Assembly: GCA_027038805.1 (NCBI GenBank)
Contig: JALWGO010000008.1
Coordinates: 1-5,792 of the forward strand
Length of the DNA: 5,792 bases
Reading direction: 5' to 3'
DNA from: Thermoprotei archaeon
Lineage (GTDB): Archaea > Thermoproteota > Thermoprotei_A > Sulfolobales > WANQ01
Below the pieces are notes generated by a model, which saw nothing but the letters and a program-made list of their open reading frames with translations, searched no databases and had not been told where the DNA came from. Each line of letters begins with the position of its first letter. The stretch's first letter is position 1. Positions 1-5,782 of the stretch are shown here, piece after piece. The position numbers were made by a program, and so were the translations under genes.

Positions 1-659
1 CTATTACGGTATTTCCGGAATTCCTCTGGTTTACATAGATCTACGTATGCTCCGCCTTTTTCTATTAGCTTTCTAGCAATGTCATAGTATATGTTGATCC
101 TTAATGACTGAATGTATTCTTCATCCCATTTTATGCCAAGCCATTTTAGGTCTTCCTTAATGATTTTATACGCTTCTGCTAGAGGTCTCTTTATTCTTGG
201 ATCAGTATCCTCGAATCTTAAGATCATCTTACCCTTGTATTTCACTGCATATTCATAGCTTAGTAATGCTGGTCTCGCATTACCGAGATGCAATACGAAG
301 TCTGGGTTGGGAGCAAATCTTGTTTTAATAACCTTATATTTCTCAACATTAGGAAGTGGGGGGAGCTCTGCTTTTTTCTCAGCTTTCTTCTTTTCAGTTA
401 GGAGTTCCGGCCATTTCTCTTCTAGTATTCTACGTTGTTCGTCAAGGGATTTCTTATTTACTTCTTCTACGATCTCGGATACTATCTTTGCTATATTTTT
501 CGCTATTTTTCTATACTCTGGTTTCTCTCCTATAATCTTGCTTATTACGGGTCCTATCTGGGCTTTACCCTCATGTTTCACCGCGTTTAGGAGTGCGTAT
601 TTTAGTGCGAGTTCTCTTATTTCTGCTTCATTTGGTTCTCCCAATGTATTTGACGTCAT
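1..659 (-). CDS. gltX: Glutamyl-tRNA synthetase, archaeal type (N-terminal part; runs off left edge)
   Basis: Class I aminoacyl-tRNA synthetase that charges tRNA-Glu with glutamate in the cytoplasm. Archaeal forms are usually non-discriminating and also load tRNA-Gln for later amidation. About 219 residues are visible of an expected 550-580; the rest, including the KMSKS loop and anticodon-binding region, lies beyond base 1. Residues 1-105 match the helical N-terminal extension typical of archaeal GluRS. The catalytic domain opens with TRFAPNPDF (113-121), then the HIGH-motif variant HLGN (124-127), ARPALLSYEY and RFEDTDPR (148-155), all hallmark GluRS sequences. The ATG at 659-657 is chosen because it opens the frame just ahead of the conserved helix. 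It lies inside the end of the DUF2118 gene (32-nt overlap). The ribosome site is weak (GGTAGA at 670-665). Last gene visible in the operon. The family call is firm; the exact start is less so, with an in-frame TTG five codons in as the alternative. Confidence 0.95.
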   Translation of the reverse strand, partial: MTSNTLGEPNEAEIRELALKYALLNAVKHEGKAQIGPVISKIIGEKPEYRKIAKNIAKIVSEIVEEVNKKSLDEQRRILEEKWPELLTEKKKAEKKAELPPLPNVEKYKVIKTRFAPNPDFVLHLGNARPALLSYEYAVKYKGKMILRFEDTDPRIKRPLAEAYKIIKEDLKWLGIKWDEEYIQSLRINIYYDIARKLIEKGGAYVDLCKPEEFRKYRN

Positions 660-1134
660 CTTTATCTACCATCACTATTACGTAATGCTCGGGTTTTTCT
701 CCAAAAACATAGCCTATATACGTTACTATACCCTCCCAGGGGGACTTAATAGTTCTTGTCTCATACTTTCTGGTTAAAACATATGCTATGCGTTGCCATT
801 TCTTAACAATGTCTCCTTCTTGTACTAGGATTCTCACAATCCATCCTTGAATATCAATTATCTTAGGCGCAACACTAGACTTAATGAGTAGGAGCTTGCC
901 ATTTCTTGTTTTCGTTATAAACGATCTTTTTATCCTATTATTGTATACATCTACGATTAGTTCGAGAGCATTGTCGTAAGGTACTTTTGCAAAACAAGTT
1001 GCTTCACGGTTTTCTATATTACATTTATCTGAGAGCTCTACTTTTTTGCCAGTGTCTTTTAGTAAGAGGTATTTATTTGATTCTAATTCTCCGTCTTCAA
1101 CGTAGATTTCGGGGAATACGTAGTCTTTCTTCAC
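628..1134 (-). CDS. DUF2118 family protein with biotinyl/lipoyl-like C-terminal domain
   Basis: A 168-residue archaeal protein of unknown function that I recognise as the DUF2118 type. The N-terminal half (1-90) is a beta-rich region without a motif I know. Residues about 96-141 look like a barrel-sandwich hybrid (biotinyl/lipoyl) domain: a GWIVRILVQEGDIVKKWQ strand-turn, then TRKYE (121-125), then SPWEGIVTYIG (131-141). This parallels the V-x-EGD-x-V-KKGQ, AMKME and APxxGxV elements of biotin carriers, and Lys123 falls where the modified lysine sits. There is no signal peptide or membrane segment, so it is probably cytoplasmic. It starts with GTG (1134-1132) that shares one base with the GGPP synthase TAG stop; AGGGAG at 1145-1140 is a good ribosome site. 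Its last 32 nt overlap the gltX start. In crenarchaea this family commonly sits between GGPP synthase and gltX. No reaction can be assigned. Confidence 0.85.
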   Translation of the reverse strand: MKKDYVFPEIYVEDGELESNKYLLLKDTGKKVELSDKCNIENREATCFAKVPYDNALELIVDVYNNRIKRSFITKTRNGKLLLIKSSVAPKIIDIQGWIVRILVQEGDIVKKWQRIAYVLTRKYETRTIKSPWEGIVTYIGYVFGEKPEHYVIVMVDKDDVKYIGRTK

Positions 1135-2141
1135 TACTTCTCCCTAGAGACTATGTATTCGGCTAACTCGCTTAGCATTTCATATACTTCGTTGTTGACG
1201 CCCGATTTCTCGAGATGTTTCAGTGCTTCGTCTATTAGTTTCCTTGCCTTTATCCATGCATACTGAACGGCGCCACTATCTTCTATTAGTCTTGCCGCGT
1301 AACGTAACTTCTCTATGGGGGCTGTACGATCACCTAGTATGGATAACAAGTCTCTTCTCTTATTGGCATCTAGTTTGCTTAAAGCATATATTACAAGGAT
1401 CGTCCGCTTTCCCTCTCTTATATCACTTAAAACTGGTTTTCCTAGTTTCTTTTCATTAGCTTTTAAACCCAGGATATCGTCTCTTATTTGAAATGCTTTA
1501 CCTGCAAGCCGTGCATATTCGCCTATATGCTTTATTTGTTTCTCAGAAGCACCAGCTATTATCGCGCCTATCTCGGCAGCAGCCTGGAAGAGAGCTGCTG
1601 TCTTCTTTTCAATCATCAACATATAGTCTTCCTCGCTTACATCATCTCGTTTCTCAAAATCCATATCTAATGCCTGGCCCTCCGCAACTGTTACAGATGC
1701 CCATGCTAGTTTTCGTGTAGCCCTAACTACTAGGTCGTGACGTATACCTTTTTTCTCGAGATCTAGTATTGCTTCAAAAGACTTTGAAAATAACAAGTCA
1801 CCAGCAAGAATAGCCAATGCCTCACCCCATATGCTATGGACTGTTGGCACGTTTCTCCTAAATGCATCTCTATCCATTATGTCATCGTGAACAAGGGTAA
1901 AGTTATGCAGTAACTCTATAGCTACGGCAGCGGGTAGTGCTTTATTTTCTTCTAACCCGTAGCCTCTTGCTACTGCAAGTAATAGTATTGGTCTTAGCCT
2001 TTTACCTCCAGCTTTCAGTAAGTGAGCTGATGCTTCATATAGGTCGACTGGTTCTCCTTTAACATATGATAATAATTCCGCATTAAGTTTATCAATTATT
2101 TTTCTACTATATGCCATTATCTTCAAGTTCTTGTTTTCCAT
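1134..2141 (-). CDS. idsA: Geranylgeranyl diphosphate synthase (short-chain trans-prenyltransferase)
   Basis: Condenses DMAPP and successive IPP units into C15-C20 allylic diphosphates, the precursors of archaeal ether-lipid chains; cytoplasmic, Mg-dependent. The 335-residue length is normal. Motifs in order: GGKRLRP (45-51), first aspartate-rich motif DDIMD (86-90) followed by RR (95-96), EGQALDMDFE (154-163), KTA (180-182), second aspartate-rich motif FQIRDDILGL (217-226), and GKP-x2-SD-x2-EGKRT (234-247). Phe81 lies five residues before the first motif with Thr at minus four, the arrangement reported to set C20 length in Sulfolobus GGPP synthase, so GGPP is the likely main product. The second motif reads DDxxG rather than DDxxD, which I believe is common in archaeal members. 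ATG at 2141 has AGAGG at 2154-2150. It lies 55 nt after the IDI-2 stop and overlaps DUF2118 by one base (TAGTG). Confidence 0.95.
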   Translation of the reverse strand: MENKNLKIMAYSRKIIDKLNAELLSYVKGEPVDLYEASAHLLKAGGKRLRPILLLAVARGYGLEENKALPAAVAIELLHNFTLVHDDIMDRDAFRRNVPTVHSIWGEALAILAGDLLFSKSFEAILDLEKKGIRHDLVVRATRKLAWASVTVAEGQALDMDFEKRDDVSEEDYMLMIEKKTAALFQAAAEIGAIIAGASEKQIKHIGEYARLAGKAFQIRDDILGLKANEKKLGKPVLSDIREGKRTILVIYALSKLDANKRRDLLSILGDRTAPIEKLRYAARLIEDSGAVQYAWIKARKLIDEALKHLEKSGVNNEVYEMLSELAEYIVSREK

Positions 2142-2149
2142 GGTTCATG

Positions 2150-2154
2150 CCTCT
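2150..2154 (-). promoter_or_regulatory. Ribosome binding site of GGPP synthase gene
   Basis: AGAGG on the minus strand, eight bases before the ATG at 2141. It supports that start over the nearer-upstream ATG at 2148-2146, which is in a different frame and too close to the site. Confidence 0.6.
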
Positions 2155-2195
2155 TACTGCATTACTTGGACTCTCTAGGATTGAATACCCCAGAG

Positions 2196-2202
2196 TTTAA
2201 AA
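2196..2202 (-). promoter_or_regulatory. Possible TATA box of an internal promoter for idsA-DUF2118-gltX
   Basis: TTTTAAA on the minus strand, spanning the stop codon of the IDI-2 gene and preceded by a purine-rich AATAAG that could serve as BRE. Archaeal start sites usually lie about 25 bases downstream, here near 2172, which would leave a leader of about 30 bases before the idsA ATG. This is the only real gap in the operon. The surrounding DNA is AT-rich, so a chance match is quite possible. Confidence 0.3.
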
Positions 2203-3318
2203 CTTATTTATCAAGGACAACCTCAGTTTTCTTATATTGTTGTACTCATTAATATCTATTCCTTTAGAATACATCCAATTAATTATTTCTCCACCAAAAT
2301 GTATATTATGAGCCCATAGCTTTAGCGGCTTATTTGATCCCGTTAGGAATAACGCTATTTTTAGTTCTTCAATTATCTTTCTGATATAGTTCTTAGCAGA
2401 CCCTTTGCCTTCATTAAGTAATCTTCTTAAAACTGGTGCGGCAAAAGCTACTATTTCTGCTCCCAAAGCTAATGCTTTTGCTGCTTCAAGACCATTCCTT
2501 ATACCGCCACTAGCAATTATATGTGTGGATGGAACATTGTATACTAGGTCTATTATTGATAGCGCCGTAGGTATACCCCAATTACTGTATAGATCAGCAA
2601 TATTGCTTAGAGTAACATCTTTAGAACGATATTTTTCAACCATTATCCAGCTGGTTCCACCTAAGCCCGATATATCAAAATATTCCACCCCAATTTCAGC
2701 GAACATCCTAGCAATACTACCAGATAACCCGGTACCTGTTTCTTTTATTATAACTGGTACTTCTAAGTTATCAACTAGTTCTTCAACTATTTTTACTAAT
2801 CCTTTGAAGTTTTTGTCTCCTTCAGGCTGGAATACTTCTTGAGCCGGATTTAAGTGAATTGCAATAGCATCAGCTTTAATCATAGATATAGCTCTCCTAA
2901 CCTCCTTTATACCATACCCCTTAACTAGTTGAGCACCACCAATATTCGCGACAACTGGTATTGAAGGAGCTTTTTCACGTACAATACTGAAGGTGTACTC
3001 CAGACCTTGATCTTCTAAGGCGGCTCGCTGACTCCCCACACCCATAGCTATATTTAATTCCTCTGCAATCTCAGCCAATGCTCCATTTATCCTAGTGGTA
3101 TCCGGGTGACCACCAGTCATTCCAGCAATCATAACTGGCGCTGCTATACGTCTTCCCAGAAACATTGATGATAAGTCTATATCGTCAAAACTGAGGTCTG
3201 GAGATGAATTATGTTCAAGATATATTTGTTCTAGAAGAGTCGTACGTTGCGGTTCTACTTCTTTTTTTAAGACTATTTCTATGTGTTCTAATTTTCTCGT
3301 CCTTGTTTGTTCAGACAA
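2197..3318 (-). CDS. fni: Type 2 isopentenyl-diphosphate delta-isomerase (FMN-dependent)
   Basis: Interconverts IPP and DMAPP using reduced FMN and Mg, supplying the starter for prenyl-chain synthesis. The 373-residue protein is a TIM-barrel flavoenzyme of normal archaeal length. Visible motifs: N-terminal RKLEHI (8-13), MTGG (67-70), GSQR (95-98), NIGG (125-128), HLNPAQE (155-161) with the Gln160-Glu161 pair expected at the active site and Mg, QPEGD (164-168), KETG (192-195), GLGGTSW (218-224) and SGGIRNG (270-276) for FMN phosphate binding. The start is TTG at 3318-3316, immediately after the IPK TAG stop and in the same frame. The family's N-terminal RK-x-EH motif follows at once, so no other start fits. 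AAGGGTG at 3334-3328 lies nine bases upstream. The last stretch (about 340-373) is a normal C-terminal tail. Function is firm. Confidence 0.95.
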   Translation of the reverse strand: MSEQTRTRKLEHIEIVLKKEVEPQRTTLLEQIYLEHNSSPDLSFDDIDLSSMFLGRRIAAPVMIAGMTGGHPDTTRINGALAEIAEELNIAMGVGSQRAALEDQGLEYTFSIVREKAPSIPVVANIGGAQLVKGYGIKEVRRAISMIKADAIAIHLNPAQEVFQPEGDKNFKGLVKIVEELVDNLEVPVIIKETGTGLSGSIARMFAEIGVEYFDISGLGGTSWIMVEKYRSKDVTLSNIADLYSNWGIPTALSIIDLVYNVPSTHIIASGGIRNGLEAAKALALGAEIVAFAAPVLRRLLNEGKGSAKNYIRKIIEELKIALFLTGSNKPLKLWAHNIHFGGEIINWMYSKGIDINEYNNIRKLRLSLINKF

Positions 3319-4107
3319 CTACAATAGCACCCTTGTACCCACTATTCTCTCTCCTAGTAGGGCTTTCCTTATATTGTCTTCTACTAATCCATTAAATATT
3401 AAGACGTCTAAGTTCTTACATCCATATTTCCTTGCCGATCTTATCTTATTCCATATTCCACCAGTAACATCGTACCCGTGTACGGGTACGTCTTGTGTGT
3501 TGTCGAAAAATGCGTTTATTGCTCCATTTTCTTTGAAATCTATTACGTCTATGATAGGGCTCCGACCTACTGGACCAGTATATATACCGTCAACGGAGGT
3601 AGCAAACAAGAGTCTATTAGCATTTAACTTGCAAGCAAGATACCAGCCTATATCGTCGCCAGATAGTACTGGAAATCCCTTCTCCCCTAAAACTAGGTCA
3701 CCATATAGCATTGGAATAATATCTTTATCTAAATGCCTCCGTATAATTGATAAGTCGTGGGCTATTATATTTCCGTTATCATCTAGTTCAAATAAGGTGT
3801 GAGAGGCTATTACAGTTACGGGGAGATGTTCTATCCTAAATAATTCTGCTACTCTAATAGATAGCTCATTCATAGCAATCGTCACTCTACTATAGTATTC
3901 GGCGTCTTCCTCTTTACCTAGTTTTTTGTGGAGATCTACTATGTAGTGACCGTAGCTACCTCCCCCATGTATTATTACCAGTTTATTACTTGTCTCTACG
4001 TATGGTTTTACCTCTCTAGCTATTCTCTTAATGATGTCCTTCCTAATACTATATGGTCTTGACTTGTCTGTTATAATACTACCCCCTATCTTCAGTACCG
4101 TTAACAT
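3319..4107 (-). CDS. ipk: Isopentenyl phosphate kinase
   Basis: Phosphorylates isopentenyl phosphate to IPP with ATP, the closing kinase step of the archaeal mevalonate route; cytoplasmic. The 262-residue amino acid kinase fold has KIGGSIITDK (6-15), the glycine loop HGGGSYGH (47-54), YGDL (135-138), SGDD (149-152), VDGIY (172-176) and DVTGG-x3-K (213-221). His54, closing the HGGGSxGH loop, is the residue that sets IPKs apart from other amino acid kinases and contacts the substrate phosphate, so glutamate 5-kinase or fosfomycin kinase is unlikely. ATG at 4107 overlaps the end of the GHMP-like gene by 7 nt, with AAGGTG at 4123-4118 as ribosome site. The protein ends naturally at a TAG that abuts the TTG of IDI-2. 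Its presence implies a pathway through isopentenyl phosphate; the upstream dehydratase and decarboxylase are not in this window. Confidence 0.96.
   Translation of the reverse strand: MLTVLKIGGSIITDKSRPYSIRKDIIKRIAREVKPYVETSNKLVIIHGGGSYGHYIVDLHKKLGKEEDAEYYSRVTIAMNELSIRVAELFRIEHLPVTVIASHTLFELDDNGNIIAHDLSIIRRHLDKDIIPMLYGDLVLGEKGFPVLSGDDIGWYLACKLNANRLLFATSVDGIYTGPVGRSPIIDVIDFKENGAINAFFDNTQDVPVHGYDVTGGIWNKIRSARKYGCKNLDVLIFNGLVEDNIRKALLGERIVGTRVLL
3471..3490. repeat. Near-perfect 20-bp palindrome inside ipk
   Basis: Two 9-base arms, CGTACCCGT and ACGGGTACG, are exact inverted copies separated by GT. The site encodes the VPVHGYD stretch just before the conserved DVTGG motif of IPK, so protein constraint may explain most of it. 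No role is evident. Confidence 0.5.
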
Positions 4108-4931
4108 AACGCCTTTACACCTTCTTTACACTCATCGCGATTAAGCGTGATGGAAATTAGTATTGGTGAACCTATATTTGGTATCCACTTGTTACATATT
4201 TCTTGTAAGCCCTTGGGATGAGGTAAAAGGCTGTATTCTAGATACCATAACATGTTTTCAATCCTACAATAGGTGTTAATCAGCATTAGATCACGATTTG
4301 TATCATGGATAGTATTGTAGGCTTTTATTACTGTTAAACCAGCTATTTTTGTTACGAGATCACCTATTTCGCTATCATAATCTCCTATACTATAAACGAG
4401 TTGCTTGGTGTAATTTTTCTCATTACTAACACTGATTTTTCTAAATGACATACAGCAAGGTACTGGCTCCTTTACTATTACGGGTTTTTCACCATATCTG
4501 TATAGTAGTGGGCTATTGCTAACAATTGATAAACGTAGAGCTTGTATAACTTGTATTAGCACGTGATCGAAGAATTCTACTTCGATGCCCATTAACGACT
4601 CTGTTACATCTATTATATCTAGTTCAAAAAGCTCAGATAATAGGAGGGATAATGCTGCTGTAGAAATAGAGTAATGCGATATATATGGGAGAGAGTAATC
4701 TGGATTATGGATGCATATCTTAATATTAAGGTTCTCTCCAAGTTCTTCCTCTAATATATCAATTAGCTTACTTACTTGAGGTATACTACTACATTCTTCT
4801 TTTTTATCGGTAACAAATACTTTAGTTTGCTTAACTGTTATAGCTGAATATATTGGGTTATTTCTTCCTCTTAGTGGCACGCCGAACATGGGTATTGGGT
4901 AATGTAGGGTGTATTCAGCTAGTTTATTCAC
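4101..4931 (-). CDS. Degenerate GHMP/mevalonate-kinase-like protein, probable pseudokinase
   Basis: This 276-residue protein has no clear function from motifs. It sits between MEMO and IPK, the slot commonly held by mevalonate kinase in archaea. By-eye alignment suggests the GHMP fold. Residues 11-31 would match the first strand and LFGEH region, ending in YSAITVKQTKVFV like the AI-x-LR strand. Residues 82-105 (P-x8-STAALSLLLSELFELD) would match the P-x3-GLGSSAALSVA helix. Residues 217-245 would match the helical MN-x2-H-x-LL-x2-LGVS segment, and GSPILISITL-x10-KAL (254-275) the GAKLTGAGGGGC strand. The glycines of all three motifs are gone; Asp122 could be a remnant catalytic aspartate. Canonical MVKs are about 310-330 residues. 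Eight cysteines (47, 73, 159, 160, 222, 246, 268, 276) are many for a hyperthermophile protein. GTG start overlaps the MEMO stop (GTGA); AAGGGT at 4946-4941. The frame is intact, so it is not a decayed gene. Alternatives are a fast-evolving active enzyme or an unrelated fold. Confidence 0.55.
   Translation of the reverse strand: MNKLAEYTLHYPIPMFGVPLRGRNNPIYSAITVKQTKVFVTDKKEECSSIPQVSKLIDILEEELGENLNIKICIHNPDYSLPYISHYSISTAALSLLLSELFELDIIDVTESLMGIEVEFFDHVLIQVIQALRLSIVSNSPLLYRYGEKPVIVKEPVPCCMSFRKISVSNEKNYTKQLVYSIGDYDSEIGDLVTKIAGLTVIKAYNTIHDTNRDLMLINTYCRIENMLWYLEYSLLPHPKGLQEICNKWIPNIGSPILISITLNRDECKEGVKALC
4118..4123 (-). promoter_or_regulatory. Ribosome binding site of ipk
   Basis: AAGGTG on the minus strand, ten bases before the ipk ATG at 4107 and inside the coding end of the upstream gene. 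It is a good match to the archaeal 16S tail complement and supports both the start and translational coupling. Confidence 0.6.
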
Positions 4932-5782
4932 TTTGAAGGAACCCTTATTGAAGCATAGCCTACAACGAGTCTCTTATCTCCAGTTACGTCTCCAGAAGTA
5001 GCATATTTGAGTAGTTCAGCCTTTTTAACCCCATAGATTTTTGCAAGGTATAATAATGTCATTACTGGTCCGGGACCGCACATGGAAATATTATATTTCT
5101 CTATTACTCTATATAGTCTCTCAGGATCTATGTCTAGGATAGCGTCAATAGCTATTCTATCCTTCTTAGAAGCTATCTCATGCGGCTCGTAATGTGAAAA
5201 GTCCGTACTAGCGATAAATATAATGTCTCTACCGAGTTCTTCTGAGGCCTTATTTATGGCATTAGCTAAATCCTTTGCTACACTAGGTGTTTGGAGCATC
5301 AAGATTATTGGAACTATCTTTATATCGCCAAAGAGATATTGTAGGAAGGGTATTTGAACTTCTACTGAATGCTCCTCCATGTGTGCTAACTCGTCTGGAG
5401 CAGCATACTCTGAGTTCTTTACAATGTTTTTTGCAAGCTCTGTATCTATTATGGCATCGCCTAGAGGTGTTTTCCATACACCCTCAATCATTATAGATAC
5501 TCCAGCACCAAGACCTGTGTGATTTGGTCCAGCTATTATTATGGTATCCGGCTTACCCTCTTTAGCTAACATATAATAGGTGTGTGCAGCTACGGGACCA
5601 CTATAAATATAGCCAGCGTGTGGTGATACATAACCTATACTTGTCTTTACTCTACTGTTGTTTATCGTTGGCAGTGAGCCAGGACCTATAGGATGTAAGA
5701 ATACTTCCTCTATCTGTTTCTTCAATAACTCTGGATCAGATTCGTAAAAATAACCTGCTACTGCAGGATACCTTACTTTCAT
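4928..5782 (-). CDS. MEMO family protein (LigB-like, class III dioxygenase fold)
   Basis: The 284-residue protein has full family length. MEMO proteins share the fold of LigB-type extradiol dioxygenases, and human MEMO1 binds metal through His and Cys residues; the archaeal role is unknown. Visible signatures: YPAVAGYFYESDP (5-17), SPHAGYIYSGPVAAHTY (53-69) with His55, GPNHTGLG (85-92) with His88, EHSVEVQIPFLQ (137-148), STDFSHYE (192-199) with Asp194 and His197, and MCGPGPV (234-240) with Cys235. All the expected metal-site residues are therefore present, so this copy is likely functional. No signal peptide or membrane segment; cytoplasmic. ATG at 5782 has AGGT at 5792-5789. The gene is first in the visible operon and its TGA overlaps the next GTG by 4 nt. 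In many archaea MEMO lies between ribosomal protein S2/enolase genes and mevalonate genes, so similar genes may lie just right of the window (inference). Confidence 0.93.
   Translation of the reverse strand: MKVRYPAVAGYFYESDPELLKKQIEEVFLHPIGPGSLPTINNSRVKTSIGYVSPHAGYIYSGPVAAHTYYMLAKEGKPDTIIIAGPNHTGLGAGVSIMIEGVWKTPLGDAIIDTELAKNIVKNSEYAAPDELAHMEEHSVEVQIPFLQYLFGDIKIVPIILMLQTPSVAKDLANAINKASEELGRDIIFIASTDFSHYEPHEIASKKDRIAIDAILDIDPERLYRVIEKYNISMCGPGPVMTLLYLAKIYGVKKAELLKYATSGDVTGDKRLVVGYASIRVPSK

Larger units (their letters stand above)
1..5782 (-). other. Probable polycistronic isoprenoid operon
   Basis: Seven co-directional genes join with overlaps of 4, 7, 1 and 32 nt, one direct abutment and one 55-nt gap. 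No terminator-like T-run is visible between them. Three encode successive pathway steps (IPK, IDI-2, GGPP synthase). Co-transcription is inferred from spacing, not shown. Confidence 0.75.

Noticed and set aside
629..631. ATG in an ATGA overlap with the DUF2118 stop as gltX start
   Set aside because: It is out of the GluRS frame and meets a stop after four codons.
307..777. Plus-strand open frame of 156 codons across gltX and DUF2118
   Set aside because: It is antisense to two recognised genes, spans their junction, and its translation is low-complexity Ser/Phe-rich with no family resemblance.
1223..1720. Several short plus-strand open frames inside idsA
   Set aside because: Overlapping one another in different frames and antisense to the conserved prenyltransferase motifs.
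2146..2148. ATG upstream of the chosen idsA start
   Set aside because: It is in a different frame from the prenyltransferase and only one base from AGAGG.
2405..2842. Plus-strand open frame of 145 codons inside fni
   Set aside because: Complete antisense overlap with a well-conserved enzyme; Pro/Ser-rich shadow translation without motifs.
3319..3321. TAG as a pyrrolysine codon joining IPK and IDI-2
   Set aside because: IPK ends at its normal length and IDI-2 has its own ribosome site and normal N-terminus; no pyrrolysine context is visible and TAG also ends idsA.
3204..3395. Short hydrophobic plus-strand frame resembling a membrane peptide
   Set aside because: Hydrophobicity is the expected complement of the Lys/Glu-rich start of IDI-2; no independent support.
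3281..3802. Plus-strand open frame of 173 codons across fni and ipk
   Set aside because: Antisense to two conserved genes and crosses their boundary; no ribosome site or recognisable domain.
4887..4889. ATG at codon 15 of the GHMP-like gene as the real start
   Set aside because: It would remove the first strand of the proposed fold and the GTGA coupling with MEMO; the GTG at 4931 fits both better.
5283..5496. Short open frames on both strands inside the MEMO gene
   Set aside because: Out-of-frame shadows of an intact, motif-rich family member.
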